The notes below the pieces were generated by a model. The model worked only from the letters and a program-made list of their open reading frames with translations, searched no databases and had not been told where the DNA came from. A program made the position numbers and the translations under genes. From CAYLPJ01 sp964385465 (GTDB lineage Bacteria; Planctomycetota; Phycisphaerae; SM23-33): a DNA stretch of 64,000 bases. Location: contig CAYLPJ010000031.1 of NCBI GenBank assembly GCA_964385465.1, positions 1 to 64,000 of the forward strand, read 5' to 3'. This document shows, in pieces, positions 1 to 9,974 of this stretch. Positions within the stretch are counted from its first letter, which is position 1, and each line of letters begins with the position of its first letter.

Positions 1-3000
1 GCTGGTCTCGCCGCCGTCGTCGTCGGTGACGGTCAGCGTGGCCGTGTAGACGCCGACGTCGGCGTAGGCGTGCGTCGGCGTCAGGCTGCCGCTGGCGGTC
101 GAGCCGTCGCCGAAGTCCCAGTGGATCGTGTGGGTGTCGGCCGGGGCGGGATCGCTGAACGACCCGGCGAAGGACACGGCCTGCGCCTCGTCGGCGGCCG
201 CGTCCTCGCCGGCGTCCACGGCCGGCGCGACGTTGACGACCGTCACGGCGGCCGTGTCGCTTCCGGTCGCCCCGTGGTTGTCCGTGGCCGTTGCGCCGAC
301 GGCGTAGGCCCCGTTGTCGTCGGGCGTGAAGTCGAACGTCGTCCCGCTGCCGGAGGCGTAGGGCAGGCCGTCCCTGGTGACCGTCCAGTCCAGCGTGTGG
401 GTATCGCCGGTGTCGGGGTCGGTGACGGAGGCGGCGAGGCTGATCTGCGTGCCCTCGTCGCTCTCGGCCGGGGCGCCGGTGATCTCGACGGTCGGATCGG
501 TGTTGCTGACCGGGAAGGCCAGGGAGATGTTGTCGAAGACGGCATCGCAGACGCCGCCGTCATGGCCGGTAACGGCGAGGCCGACGTACAGCTCCGCGGC
601 GGTCATGTCGATGGCCTGGTCGGCGCCGAGCTGCGTCCAACCGGTCCCGTCGGGTGAGGCGTAGGCCCGCAGCACGCCGTCGACGCGCTCGATACGGAGC
701 CAGTAGGGCGCCGCCCCGCCGCCGGATGCGAAATCGGTGCTGCTGTCGCCGGTGACGGCCCGGCCCTGGAAGTGCACGCCGTTGCCGGGCGAGACGAGGG
801 TAAAGCCGTGGACGGAGCCGGCGTCGAGGCTCTCGCGGATCATCACGCCGGCCTTGGCCCAGGGGTCGGTGTTCTCGACGCTGACGACGCGGGCGGTGAG
901 CTGCGCGTTGTCGGTGAAGGTCTGGTAGAAGTAGTAGAATTCGTCGGCCGCGCCCCAGATGTCCGCCCCGCCACCGGAGACGGTCCAGGCATCAGTGCCG
1001 CTGTCGTAGCTGAAGCCCCCTGCCACTCCCGCGGGCACGCCCGTGCCGGTCCAGTCGGTATGCATGACGGTCGCCTGCGTGCCGGCCGCGACGGCCTGAC
1101 CGTCCTGGTCGGTGACGTTGGAGACCGTCAGCGTGTAGGTCTCGCCGTCTGCGAGGGCCTCGCCGAGTGCCAGGACGACCTGGTGATCGTCGGGGGCGGC
1201 CAGGCGGTCGGCAACGAGGACCGTCACCGGCTGGCCGAGGGGGTCGGTCAGCGCGTAGTTCGCCTCGGTCTCCGCCGAGCCCTTGTCCACGGGCTCGCCG
1301 AAGGTCAGCACCAGTTCGGTGTCGCTGGTGACCTCGACGGCGTCGAGGCTGGGCGGCGGGGTGACCCAGCCGCTGTCGGCCGAGCGCGCGCTGGCCATGC
1401 CGTCGGGGTTGACCGCGGCGACCTCGTAGACGTAGCTGGCGGCCTGGTCCAGGCCGCTGTCGGTGTAGACCGGGGCGGCGGCGGTGTCGTACTCGCTGCC
1501 GTTGCGGTAGATCACGTAGTGGTCGACGCCGGTGTCGGGGTCGCTGGAGGGCGTCCAGGTCAGCTCGATGGTGTCCGGGGCGACGGGCTGTGCGAGGAGG
1601 TTCAGCGGGGTGGTCGGCGGGGAGAAGTCGATCGGCCCGTCGAACTCGGTCAGGCGGATGCCGGGGATGGGCATGTCGTCGTCGGCGGGGTCCTCCCAGG
1701 ACCCGTCGGGAAGCATCCAGCGGACGCGCATGTGGTCGCCGCCGCCGCCCTCCTTGTGCAGGGCCTCGATGTAGTAGCGCCGCCCGGCCTCGAGGGCGAT
1801 GGCCGCGGACTGCTGGGCGGGGAACTTGTCCCATTGCGTCGAGCTGGTATAGCCGTCAAACCCGGCGATGAGGACCTTGTTGGCGGGGTCCTCGTCGGAG
1901 GAGAGGTACAGCTCGCTGCTGTCGTCGCCGGAGATCCAGAAGGTGTAGTCGCCGGTGGTCGGCGGGTGGATGTAGCCATAGACGCGCGTGCCGTAGCTGC
2001 CGCCGAAGTTCGAGGGGATCCGGAACTCCGTCGGGTAGGTCGTGCCGCTGGGGTTGTCGGGGAAGTCCGGGTGGCCGGTGAGGTCCGGCACGTCGTTGCC
2101 GCCGATGTTCAGCCAGTAGTCCCGCTGGATGTACCCGGTGCCCTGGTACTGGTAGGTGAACGTCACCGACTGGCCGTCCGGCATGGGCGTGCCCGAGGCG
2201 GTCGTCACGCCGGTGACGGTGACGGTGTAGTCCGTCCAGGTCGCCATGGGCGAGACGGTCAGCGAGACGCGCGTCCCCGCCGGCGACAGGTCGGCGGCGC
2301 TGACGGTCGCGCCGCCGGTGATCGCGTAGTTGCCGGCCACGCCGGCGGTGGCGGGGTCCAGCGGCTCGGTGAAGATCAGGTCGATCCGCGTGTCGCTGGG
2401 CAGCGAGTGGTGCACCAGCCCGGGCACGGTGACCAGCGTCGCCTCCGACAGCGGCCCCTCGTAGCCGTCCCGGTTGACCGCGGCGACCTGGTAGGTGTAA
2501 GGCTGGGTGACCGCCACGGCCGCGTCGTCGTAGGCAAGCGACGCGGTCGTCGCCATCGCCGTCCCGTCGCGGTAGACGACATAGTGGTCCACGTGGCTCT
2601 GCGGGTCGGCGGCGGCGGACCACGTGAGGTGGATGGTCTCGGGCCCGACGGACACGCTGGCGGCCAGGGTGGTCGGCGCGGTCGGGGGCGTGGTGTCGAT
2701 GTAGACGTTGGACCCCCCGGGCGTGCCGTCGGCCGAGCTGGCCGACCAGTGGGCGGCGTCGTTGCCGTACTCGACGAGCCCGCCGGCGGAGCGCAGGCGC
2801 GCCAGCGAGGGCCCGTCGCCGTCGGCCTCGACGGGCCAGGGCAGCTTGTCGTTGTAGTTGACGTAGTCCACGCGGTAGTAGGGGACGAACCCCGTGGCCG
2901 ACTCCGGCTCACCGATCCGGAGCAGCTTGACCTTCTCGCCGTCGTTGGCGAGGCTGCCGCTGTACCGCCCCACCACGTTCGTCACGCCGGGGTACCGCTG

Positions 3001-6000
3001 GGCGAAGGCTGGGAGATCCTTGACCACCACGATCCGCTCGCCGGGGGCGATCTCGGTGATGGGGTTGGTCGCCGGGTTCGTGGCGTAGGAGTCCAGCGCG
3101 GGGTCGTCGACGACCGTCTCGCCCCCGCCGGCGGGGACGAACTTCACCCGGTCGGCGATGGTCCAGTCCTCGGGGTCGGCATCGCCGCGGGTCAGCGTCA
3201 CCGTACTGTCGCCGCTGAAGAGGTAGGTCCCCAGCGAGACCCAGCCGACCAGCGGGTCGATGTCGTCGTCCTGGTCCACGGTGACCACGACCGAGCCGGA
3301 GGCGTGCGTGATCTCGTAGGAGGCCCGGTCGTCGAGGTCGCGGGCGTCGCCGAGGCCGTCGGTCAGGCTCCAGTTGACCAGCACCTCGTAGCTGTCGGGC
3401 GCCAGGGAGGCCTGCCACGTGGCGGTCGCGCCGGGCTCGACGGTCCAGGCCTCGTCGCCCCACGTGTCCGCGTCGTGCCAGCCGGCCGTGAAGGCGATCC
3501 CGCCGCTGAGGCGGATATCCTCCAACTGCCAGGTGTTCCCCGAGCGGTTGAGGATCTCCACGAACTCGAAGAGGTCGGGATTGTCGAAGCCCAGGTCGAT
3601 CTCGGCCTGGGTGGGGCCGTCGGGGTGGTACATGACCTCGTCGAGGATGAGCTCGCCGATCAGCGGACCGGCGTTGGCGGCACCGAACGTCGGGGTTTCG
3701 AGGAAGGTGAAGTCGCTTCCGCCGTCGAGTTCGCTCTTGAGGTGCAGGCCGATGGGCACGCCGTTGGGGCTGGCGCCGAAGTCCACGTGCTCGCGGTAGC
3801 CTCCGGGCACCTCGGTGGGCACGCCGCCGACGAGGATCGTCGCCGACGACGAGAGGTACACGTCGTCGCCGAGCTCGTTGAGCGCGAACGGCGTCCGGCT
3901 GCCGGGGTCGCCCGAGGGGTCGCCGGCGGGGTTCGTCGAGTAGTCCAGGCCGAAGTTCGCGTCCTCGGTGAAGACGATGTACCCGCCGGCGGGGATGACC
4001 GTCCCGTCGGCGATGCGGTATTTGTCCAGCGTCAGGTTGCCCGAGCCGTCCTTGCGGTCGTCGCTGAGGAACCAGCCGCCGACGTCGATGGCCTGGTCGG
4101 TGGTGTTGTGCAGCTCGATCGCGTCCACCTGGGGCAGGTCGGTGTGGGCGAGCACCTCCGAGACGACGACCGAGCCCGGCTGGAGCCTGGCGTCGGCGTC
4201 GGCGGGGTCGTCGTATCCGGGCGTGCCGCCGGGCGCGTTGCCGGCCCGCCAGCCTTCCTTCTTGCCCCAGACCGACAGCGATGCCTCGGGGTCCCGCACC
4301 GTCAGCGAGAAGCCCTCGCCGTCCGTGACGTCGTACCAGTCGTCCTCGTAGCGGAACTCGTGGATGATCCCGCCGACGGGCGCGTCGAGCTCCACCTTCT
4401 CCCCGCCGTCGCTCAGCGAGCCGTCGTAGACCCCCGCGATCGCCCCGGCGAAGTCCGGGTAGCGGAAGGTGAAGGCGTCCAGGTTCCGCACCGCCACGAC
4501 GTACTCTCCCGAGGCCAGCGAGACGGCGGGGAACTCGAAGTCGATCCCGTCGGTGAACCGCAGCCCGGCCAGCGGCAGGGCCGGCTCGGCCGGGTCGGTC
4601 TCGATGTTCCGCAGCTCGATGAACTCGAAGTCCTTGCGTTGGGTGAATCCGGCGGCGACCTCCTCGGCCGTCGGCTCGGCGGGGTTGTACATGACCTCGG
4701 TGATGCGGATGTCGGGGGCGAGGTCGATGTAGTATGTCGCCTCGGAGAGAGGGCTCCAGTCGGAGGCGCCCTCCAGGGCCCTGGCCGAGACATGGGTGGT
4801 CCGGGTCAGCGTCAGCGGCGTGCCGTCCCACAGGATGGCCGACGGGGACAGGCTGCCCCCGGCCCGCCGCGGGTCCGTGCCGTCCAACGTGTAGTAGATC
4901 GACCGCGTGCCTGTCGGCTCGGACAGGGTCAGCTCGTCGTTGACGTCCACCGTCCCGCCGTGCTGGTCGACGCCCTCGACGGCGAAGGACGGCGCCTCGA
5001 CGGTCGGGAACCAGCCGTGGGCCTGGAGCTGGCCGAGGAGGATGGCCGGCCTCTGCTGGAGCCAGTTGACCGCGCTGTCCAGCGCGCTGAGCCAGTGGTC
5101 CTCGTAGGTTCGAGGGTCGTCGGGGCGCTGGGCGTCGCCCCAGCGTGCGGACTCGGCGATCATGGCCAGCCGGACCTGCTCGGCCCGCTGCATCAGCAGC
5201 GGGACGGACCGCTGGGGTGTCAGCAGCCCGCCGTCGTGGAGGTGGCTCTGGACGTGATCGGCGAACCGCGAGAGGTACTCGGGATGTTCGCAGAGCTGCT
5301 GGTGCAGCCACTGGGGGTTGGACTCGCTGAAGATGTCCCCCGCCGGCCAGACCTCGGTGTCGCTGGGCCCGAGGCGGTTGATGTTCACGCCGGCGGTGTC
5401 CAGCGAGTGCTCGGCGTCGTGGCGGAAGAACTTGAAGCCGTTGGGGTTCTCCCGGTTGAAGATGCCGTACCAGTTGTTCGGCTGCTCGTTGTTGAGGAAG
5501 TTGGAGATCGGCCCGTCGCGGTCGCCGACGAAGTACGTCGAGATCATGTAGTCGATCAGGTTGTCGACATCCAGCAGCGTGGTGTAGTCGGGGTTCGCCG
5601 TGCCGTCTGGATTCAGCCCCTGGAGCTTGTAGTACAGGTCGTAGCCGTTGTCGGACGGGTCCTCGGGGTTGACGTACGAGAAGCCGTTGGAGGCCTGCTC
5701 CCACAGGCTGTACCACGCGTCCAGCGTGCCGTCGGTGGCCTCGACGTCGTAGCCGCCGCCGACCTTCACGACGTCGTAATCGCTCTCGACCCCGCCGAAA
5801 TAGGTCTCGGCGTAGCTGGCCTCGCTGCGCTCCTGGGTCTGGTAGACCCCCCAGTACTGGCCGTTGAGGTAAAGGTGGTAGTACCGGCTGCGGGTGTAGG
5901 GCTGGCCCATCTCGCGCTGCATGTCGCGACTGAAGGCGTCGCGGAGGTAGAGGTTCTTCGTGCCGCCCTGGAAACTCCAGGAGTAGTTCTGCGTGCAGCG

Positions 6001-8388
6001 GAGGTCGATGGCGTCGAACTCGCCGGCGCCCTCGTCCCCGAACAGTTCGTAGTTGAGCTTCGGGTCGCCGTAGTCGCTCTTGAACAGCAGGCGGAAGGCG
6101 TGCTTGGGGTTGTTTCCGCTGCGGCTGAACCCCCCGCGGATGCGCAGCCCGGCCTCGACCTGGAAGCCGCCGTCATCGCCGTCGGGGAAGCCCGGTCCGT
6201 CGGCGTCGTCGGGGTAGAACATCTCCACCGACGTCGGGCGCTCCCACTGCTCGCCGTCGCCATAGGCGTTGACGTAGATCCCCGTGTCGGGGTCCAGCAG
6301 GTGGTCGAGGTCCGTCACCAGCGAGATCGTCGGGATCGACTGCATGCTGTCGAGCATGTCCTCGGCGTATCGGACATGGCCGACGATCTCCGGGTCCATG
6401 CCGTAGTTCATCACCTGCCCGTCGATCTTGCCGTCGGCATCGGAAGCAGGCCAGCCGGCGGGCGTCTCGCCGTTTGGCGACTGGGCCAGCACGTCGTCGA
6501 GGAAGATGTACGTCTGCGTATCGGTGTTGGACGGCTCGTAGCCGTCCAGGAACGCCCGCGCCCGCACGGTGGTGGTCCCGTCGATCAGGATCGGGCTGCC
6601 CGCGACGTACAGCGCCGCCGCCGGGTTCGCCGCACCCGGCTCCGAGCCGTCCGTCGTGTACCAGATCTCCGCGCCGACCGTGTCGGTTTCGATGGCCAGG
6701 TGGAACGGCTCGTCGTAGAAGCCGCGGTCGTGGTCGAACGTCGTGTCGGCCACCATGGACCAGAACTCGCTGCTGTTGGGCTCCAGCGGCGTCGGGGTCG
6801 CGAAGTAGTGGTCCGCCAGCCGCGTGGTCGTGATCTCGACCAGTTCCGGCAGCACGAGCAGGTCGCCGTCGTCGGCCGAGGCGTTCAGCGCGTGCACCGC
6901 CAGGACGTTCGTGCCCGCCTGGAGCAGCGACAGGTCCGCCGCCGTCAGCCCGACGTTCTCCCACGCGACGGCCTCGGCCTCGCTGCGCTCGCTGTCGGCG
7001 TAGGCGTCCCACAGCGCCGAGGTGGCGTTGCGGCGGGCGATCTCCACGCCGTTGAGGTACGCCACGTAGCCGTCGTCGTATCGCATGCGGAGGATCAGCG
7101 ACGTCACCGCCGCCGGATCGGCCAGGTCGAACGCCGTCCGCGAATACAGCGAGGAGGCGTAGGTCCCGCCCGGCAGGGCCATGTCCGACTCGACGTCCGC
7201 GGCGACCTGCCCGTAGAGCGTCGTCGACTCGCCCGCGCCGGCCGGCTTGCTGCGGACGTCGATCCCCAGCGCCGCCTTGCCCAGCAGCGCGAACGACGCC
7301 CCCGCCGCGTCGAAGCTCGTGTGGCTTCCCGGGGACGCGAACAGCTCGACCTCCGCGCCCCCGCCCCTCTCGTACTGCACCAGGCGGAGGTCGTACTCCC
7401 CGGCCGACAGGTCGAACTGCCCCAGCGTGTCGCTGGCCCCGCGCGGCTCGGGATGGGACACCGAGTGGGTCACGCCGTCGCGGGACAGCTCCAGGCTGAA
7501 GCCGTCGTCGCTGTTGACGCCGAAGGTCCACCACCCGGCCGAGGGGATCGTGATCGTCGCCTCGACCAGCACGGCGAAGTCGTCCATGCTGCCGGTGAAG
7601 CCGGGGTAGTTGGTCTCGCCGCTGCTGTAGTGCCCGTGCCCGCCGCTGTTGTAGTAGTTGATCGTCGAGACATTCTCGGCGTTGACGTACGACTGCACGC
7701 TCGGCGTGGCGATGAGCTGCTCGGCATCGGCGAGGCCGCCGACGCTGAAGCCGCCGCTGGCCTTGTAGTTGTGCACCGAGAAGCCCGAGACGCTCTCGGT
7801 GAAGCCCAGGCCCGTGGGGCCCTCTGCCCAGGCCGTATCGTCGAAGCCCGGCGCCGTCCACGTCGTTCCCAGCGTGCCGTCGGCGGGGACGTGGTACTTC
7901 GCCGTCGCGCCCGCGGGCAGCACGTACGTCGTCTGGATGTCCTGGGCAACGCCGTAGGTCAGGTCCGTCGCCTGCTCGGGGTACTCGTCGAAGGCGTGCA
8001 CGACCGTCGCGGCGTCGTCCACCAGCGCCAGGTACTCGCCGTCCTTGCTCAGCTTGAAGTCCGTGTGCAGGTAGCCCAGCGGATCGACCGTGTCCTCCCC
8101 CGAGGCGAAGACCAGCAGGAACTCGTGGGGCCCCATGACCGTCCCGGCCGGGAAGGTCCAACTGTTGCCTGAGTCCTCCAGGGTCCAGCCGGAGATGTCC
8201 ATCGGCGTGCCCGCGGGGTTGTGCAACTCCAGCCAGTCGCTGTACTCGCCGAACCCGTCGGCCAGGGCCGAGGAATTCGAGGCCATCAGCTCGCTGATGT
8301 ACGGCTGGGCGTCGAGCAGCAGGCGGCTCTCCAGCGGCTCGAAGCAGGGAACGGCACGGGGGTACGACGGGGACGGATACGTTCGCAT
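1..8388 (-). CDS. Giant LEPR-XLL surface protein with LTD, CotH, PA14, FN3 and PKD domains (C-terminus beyond window)
   Basis: At least 2796 codons remain open to the left edge, so the stop lies outside. The ATG at 8388 is preferred over the one at 8394 because GAGGAG sits 6 nt before it. Residues 16-27 (FEPLESRLLLDA) are a LEPR-XLL-type motif typical of exported planctomycete proteins. Approximate domain order: lamin-tail domain (30-150), PA14-like segment (215-330), chitobiase-like repeat (550-590), CotH kinase-like domain (680-1000), another chitobiase-like stretch (about 1165) and three further lamin-tail domains (from about 1226, 1405 and 1576). Then come a golvesin-like segment (about 1640-1700), FN3 (about 1900), PA14 (about 2083-2230), FN3 (about 2258), a laminin/DUF1349-like module (about 2457-2630) and PKD repeats (from 2630). 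It is probably a secreted adhesion or spore-coat-like structural protein; whether CotH is an active kinase cannot be judged. Confidence 0.93.
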   Translation of the reverse strand, partial: MRTYPSPSYPRAVPCFEPLESRLLLDAQPYISELMASNSSALADGFGEYSDWLELHNPAGTPMDISGWTLEDSGNSWTFPAGTVMGPHEFLLVFASGEDTVDPLGYLHTDFKLSKDGEYLALVDDAATVVHAFDEYPEQATDLTYGVAQDIQTTYVLPAGATAKYHVPADGTLGTTWTAPGFDDTAWAEGPTGLGFTESVSGFSVHNYKASGGFSVGGLADAEQLIATPSVQSYVNAENVSTINYYNSGGHGHYSSGETNYPGFTGSMDDFAVLVEATITIPSAGWWTFGVNSDDGFSLELSRDGVTHSVSHPEPRGASDTLGQFDLSAGEYDLRLVQYERGGGAEVELFASPGSHTSFDAAGASFALLGKAALGIDVRSKPAGAGESTTLYGQVAADVESDMALPGGTYASSLYSRTAFDLADPAAVTSLILRMRYDDGYVAYLNGVEIARRNATSALWDAYADSERSEAEAVAWENVGLTAADLSLLQAGTNVLAVHALNASADDGDLLVLPELVEITTTRLADHYFATPTPLEPNSSEFWSMVADTTFDHDRGFYDEPFHLAIETDTVGAEIWYTTDGSEPGAANPAAALYVAGSPILIDGTTTVRARAFLDGYEPSNTDTQTYIFLDDVLAQSPNGETPAGWPASDADGKIDGQVMNYGMDPEIVGHVRYAEDMLDSMQSIPTISLVTDLDHLLDPDTGIYVNAYGDGEQWERPTSVEMFYPDDADGPGFPDGDDGGFQVEAGLRIRGGFSRSGNNPKHAFRLLFKSDYGDPKLNYELFGDEGAGEFDAIDLRCTQNYSWSFQGGTKNLYLRDAFSRDMQREMGQPYTRSRYYHLYLNGQYWGVYQTQERSEASYAETYFGGVESDYDVVKVGGGYDVEATDGTLDAWYSLWEQASNGFSYVNPEDPSDNGYDLYYKLQGLNPDGTANPDYTTLLDVDNLIDYMISTYFVGDRDGPISNFLNNEQPNNWYGIFNRENPNGFKFFRHDAEHSLDTAGVNINRLGPSDTEVWPAGDIFSESNPQWLHQQLCEHPEYLSRFADHVQSHLHDGGLLTPQRSVPLLMQRAEQVRLAMIAESARWGDAQRPDDPRTYEDHWLSALDSAVNWLQQRPAILLGQLQAHGWFPTVEAPSFAVEGVDQHGGTVDVNDELTLSEPTGTRSIYYTLDGTDPRRAGGSLSPSAILWDGTPLTLTRTTHVSARALEGASDWSPLSEATYYIDLAPDIRITEVMYNPAEPTAEEVAAGFTQRKDFEFIELRNIETDPAEPALPLAGLRFTDGIDFEFPAVSLASGEYVVAVRNLDAFTFRYPDFAGAIAGVYDGSLSDGGEKVELDAPVGGIIHEFRYEDDWYDVTDGEGFSLTVRDPEASLSVWGKKEGWRAGNAPGGTPGYDDPADADARLQPGSVVVSEVLAHTDLPQVDAIELHNTTDQAIDVGGWFLSDDRKDGSGNLTLDKYRIADGTVIPAGGYIVFTEDANFGLDYSTNPAGDPSGDPGSRTPFALNELGDDVYLSSSATILVGGVPTEVPGGYREHVDFGASPNGVPIGLHLKSELDGGSDFTFLETPTFGAANAGPLIGELILDEVMYHPDGPTQAEIDLGFDNPDLFEFVEILNRSGNTWQLEDIRLSGGIAFTAGWHDADTWGDEAWTVEPGATATWQASLAPDSYEVLVNWSLTDGLGDARDLDDRASYEITHASGSVVVTVDQDDDIDPLVGWVSLGTYLFSGDSTVTLTRGDADPEDWTIADRVKFVPAGGGETVVDDPALDSYATNPATNPITEIAPGERIVVVKDLPAFAQRYPGVTNVVGRYSGSLANDGEKVKLLRIGEPESATGFVPYYRVDYVNYNDKLPWPVEADGDGPSLARLRSAGGLVEYGNDAAHWSASSADGTPGGSNVYIDTTPPTAPTTLAASVSVGPETIHLTWSAAADPQSHVDHYVVYRDGTAMATTASLAYDDAAVAVTQPYTYQVAAVNRDGYEGPLSEATLVTVPGLVHHSLPSDTRIDLIFTEPLDPATAGVAGNYAITGGATVSAADLSPAGTRVSLTVSPMATWTDYTVTVTGVTTASGTPMPDGQSVTFTYQYQGTGYIQRDYWLNIGGNDVPDLTGHPDFPDNPSGTTYPTEFRIPSNFGGSYGTRVYGYIHPPTTGDYTFWISGDDSSELYLSSDEDPANKVLIAGFDGYTSSTQWDKFPAQQSAAIALEAGRRYYIEALHKEGGGGDHMRVRWMLPDGSWEDPADDDMPIPGIRLTEFDGPIDFSPPTTPLNLLAQPVAPDTIELTWTPSSDPDTGVDHYVIYRNGSEYDTAAAPVYTDSGLDQAASYVYEVAAVNPDGMASARSADSGWVTPPPSLDAVEVTSDTELVLTFGEPVDKGSAETEANYALTDPLGQPVTVLVADRLAAPDDHQVVLALGEALADGETYTLTVSNVTDQDGQAVAAGTQATVMHTDWTGTGVPAGVAGGFSYDSGTDAWTVSGGGADIWGAADEFYYFYQTFTDNAQLTARVVSVENTDPWAKAGVMIRESLDAGSVHGFTLVSPGNGVHFQGRAVTGDSSTDFASGGGAAPYWLRIERVDGVLRAYASPDGTGWTQLGADQAIDMTAAELYVGLAVTGHDGGVCDAVFDNISLAFPVSNTDPTVEITGAPAESDEGTQISLAASVTDPDTGDTHTLDWTVTRDGLPYASGSGTTFDFTPDDNGAYAVGATATDNHGATGSDTAAVTVVNVAPAVDAGEDAAADEAQAVSFAGSFSDPAPADTHTIHWDFGDGSTASGSLTPTHAYADVGVYTATLTVTDDDGGETS

Positions 8389-8506
8389 CGACATCTCCTC
8401 CAAATGCACGCCGCGCCGGTCGGAAGCGCCCGTGCGCGGGAACTCGCGATCTCTCCTCCGGCCGACGTGAGCACGCGGCGGCGAGACTGTCCAAGACAGG
8501 AACTCC

Positions 8507-8535
8507 AGTGTACCCGAAACGCCCGAATCTGCCAA
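8507..8535 (-). promoter_or_regulatory. Sigma-70-type promoter of the giant surface-protein gene
   Basis: On the minus strand TTGGCA (8535-8530) and TACACT (8512-8507) are separated by exactly 17 nt, close to the vegetative consensus. Transcription would start near 8500, leaving a leader of about 110 nt before the ATG at 8388. Confidence 0.6.
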
Positions 8536-8625
8536 CCTCATCAGAACCCCATCAAAGCCTCATCGGACCTGAACCGTCGGCGCGAAGCGTGGCCCACACC
8601 GGCCCGCCGCCGCGAGCCGAAGCCG

Positions 8626-9091
8626 TTCACGCTTGCCGGCGGCGCCCTGGTCCTCCGAGGCCGGGGGGACGACCCCGGTGATTCGGTCCCGCTGACCCGC
8701 CAGCCTATCCACCGTGCGTACGAGACCGAGACGGCGGTCGAGGTCCGGGGCAACGCGACGGCCGGACTGATGCTCTTCGCCCACCCGGGCTCGTACATCG
8801 GCTCGGGGCTCGCCGACGACGGCGTGGTCCGCCGCGTCCAGAAGGGCCACAAGCGCTCCCGGTGGATGACCGAACCGGAGATCGCCCGGCGGATCGTCCA
8901 GCCGAGCATGGACGTCACGCAGGCGACGTCGAGCCCGTCGGAACTCCGCCCGGCCCTGTCTCGTCTGCGGCGAAGGCGAGGGCCGCTTCGACCACTTCAG
9001 CTACCGGCCGCTGGAGACCGACGCCGCCCGCGACCGTTGGCTGGAAGAGGTTTTCCGCCTCGCGTGCGATGCCGGGAGTGTTGAACAGTAG
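8626..9091 (+). pseudogene. Decayed C-terminal part of a GH43 beta-xylosidase-like protein
   Basis: Codons from 8626 read like the C-terminal beta-sandwich of GH43 enzymes: a LVLRGRGDDPG stretch, then GLMLFAHPGSYIGSGL, then VQPSMDV. Near 8960 the homology moves to another frame and continues as VCGEGEGRFDHFSYRPLET to a TAG at 9089-9091. Removing one C around 8959-8961 would restore the usual ALFVCGEGE junction. The part between about 8870 and 8935 also looks shortened. No catalytic five-bladed propeller lies upstream, where the giant gene's promoter begins, so this is a 5'-truncated and frameshifted relic. The family assignment rests on motif memory. Confidence 0.6.
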
Positions 9092-9120
9092 AGGGTCGGC
9101 TCGACCCGCGGAGAGCCAAC

Positions 9121-9943
9121 ATGACACCCCACCTCCATGCACGGGCGCTGGCGGGCGCCGTTCTGGTCTCGGCCCCCGCGGCCGGTGCGGAAAGGTCCGG
9201 CACGCCGGAGAAGACCTTCCGCGCGATCTACTTCGGCAACAGCTGCCTCGAGAATTCCGTGCCGTGGTTCCATCCGACGCTGGCGAAGTCCGCCGGGGTC
9301 AAGACGAACGGCCGCGCCCACCTCGGCCCGGGCTGGCAGATCTGGATGCACGTCAACGCGTTCCACACCCATCCCGGGCGTGCGAAGAAGAGCCTCGTCG
9401 AGCGCGACTGGGACGCCGTGGTGATCCAGCATTTCGGCACGCACCCGGTGTTGGCGAACAACATCCGACGGAAAATCTCCCACAACCAGGAGCCCTTCCC
9501 CGAGCCGCGGGACGTCAGCGACCTGGCCAGCGCGTCGGCGATCATCGACCTGTTCCTCGCCAGGCCCCCCGACCGCGGGCGGGCGTTCCTCTACAGCTCC
9601 TGGCCGGGCGTGACCGGCGCGGCGGCGTTGCGCCGGCGCCTGCGGGAGGAAGCGCGGAAGTCGCTGGAGGCCGAGGGCCTGCCCCGCTACACCCTCGCGG
9701 CCACGTGCTTCGCGACGATGTTCCGCCGGCAACCCCGAAGCCCTGGACCCGTCGATCCACGACGACCTGGCGAACTGCACCAACGAGAACACCCGCAAGC
9801 TGGGCATGGGCGGCTACGTCCACCCGCCCGACCTCGGCGAGCTGCTGGAGGTCACCGCCTATCGCCCCCGGATCGTCAGCGAGACGATCTGGCAGGTCGT
9901 CACAAAGCACCCGCATACCGCCGTCGGCAAGGCCGGCAGATGA
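9121..9943 (+). pseudogene. Frameshifted SGNH/GDSL-like secreted hydrolase
   Basis: The ATG at 9121 has GGAG 7 nt upstream and a short hydrophobic signal-like start. FGNSCLEN (Ser41) resembles block I of SGNH hydrolases. From about 9722 the coding pattern switches frame: in the new frame the protein continues with AGNPEALDPS, then LGMGGYVHPPDLGELLE, and stops at TGA 9941-9943, while the original frame turns into Arg/Pro-rich nonsense. Deleting one T at about 9721 would join both parts into about 274 residues. The gene is therefore either inactivated by a one-base insertion or carries a sequencing error. Restored, it would be a periplasmic or secreted esterase-like protein lying 31 nt before the next gene. 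Confidence 0.65.
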
Positions 9944-9974
9944 CCGACCCGCGTCGGCAGAACCGAGACTACCG

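Noticed and set aside
772..8172. 2466-codon open frame on the plus strand
   Set aside because: Exactly antisense to the giant surface-protein gene; Val/Gly/Arg/Asp-rich without any domain, a result of high third-position G+C in the real gene.
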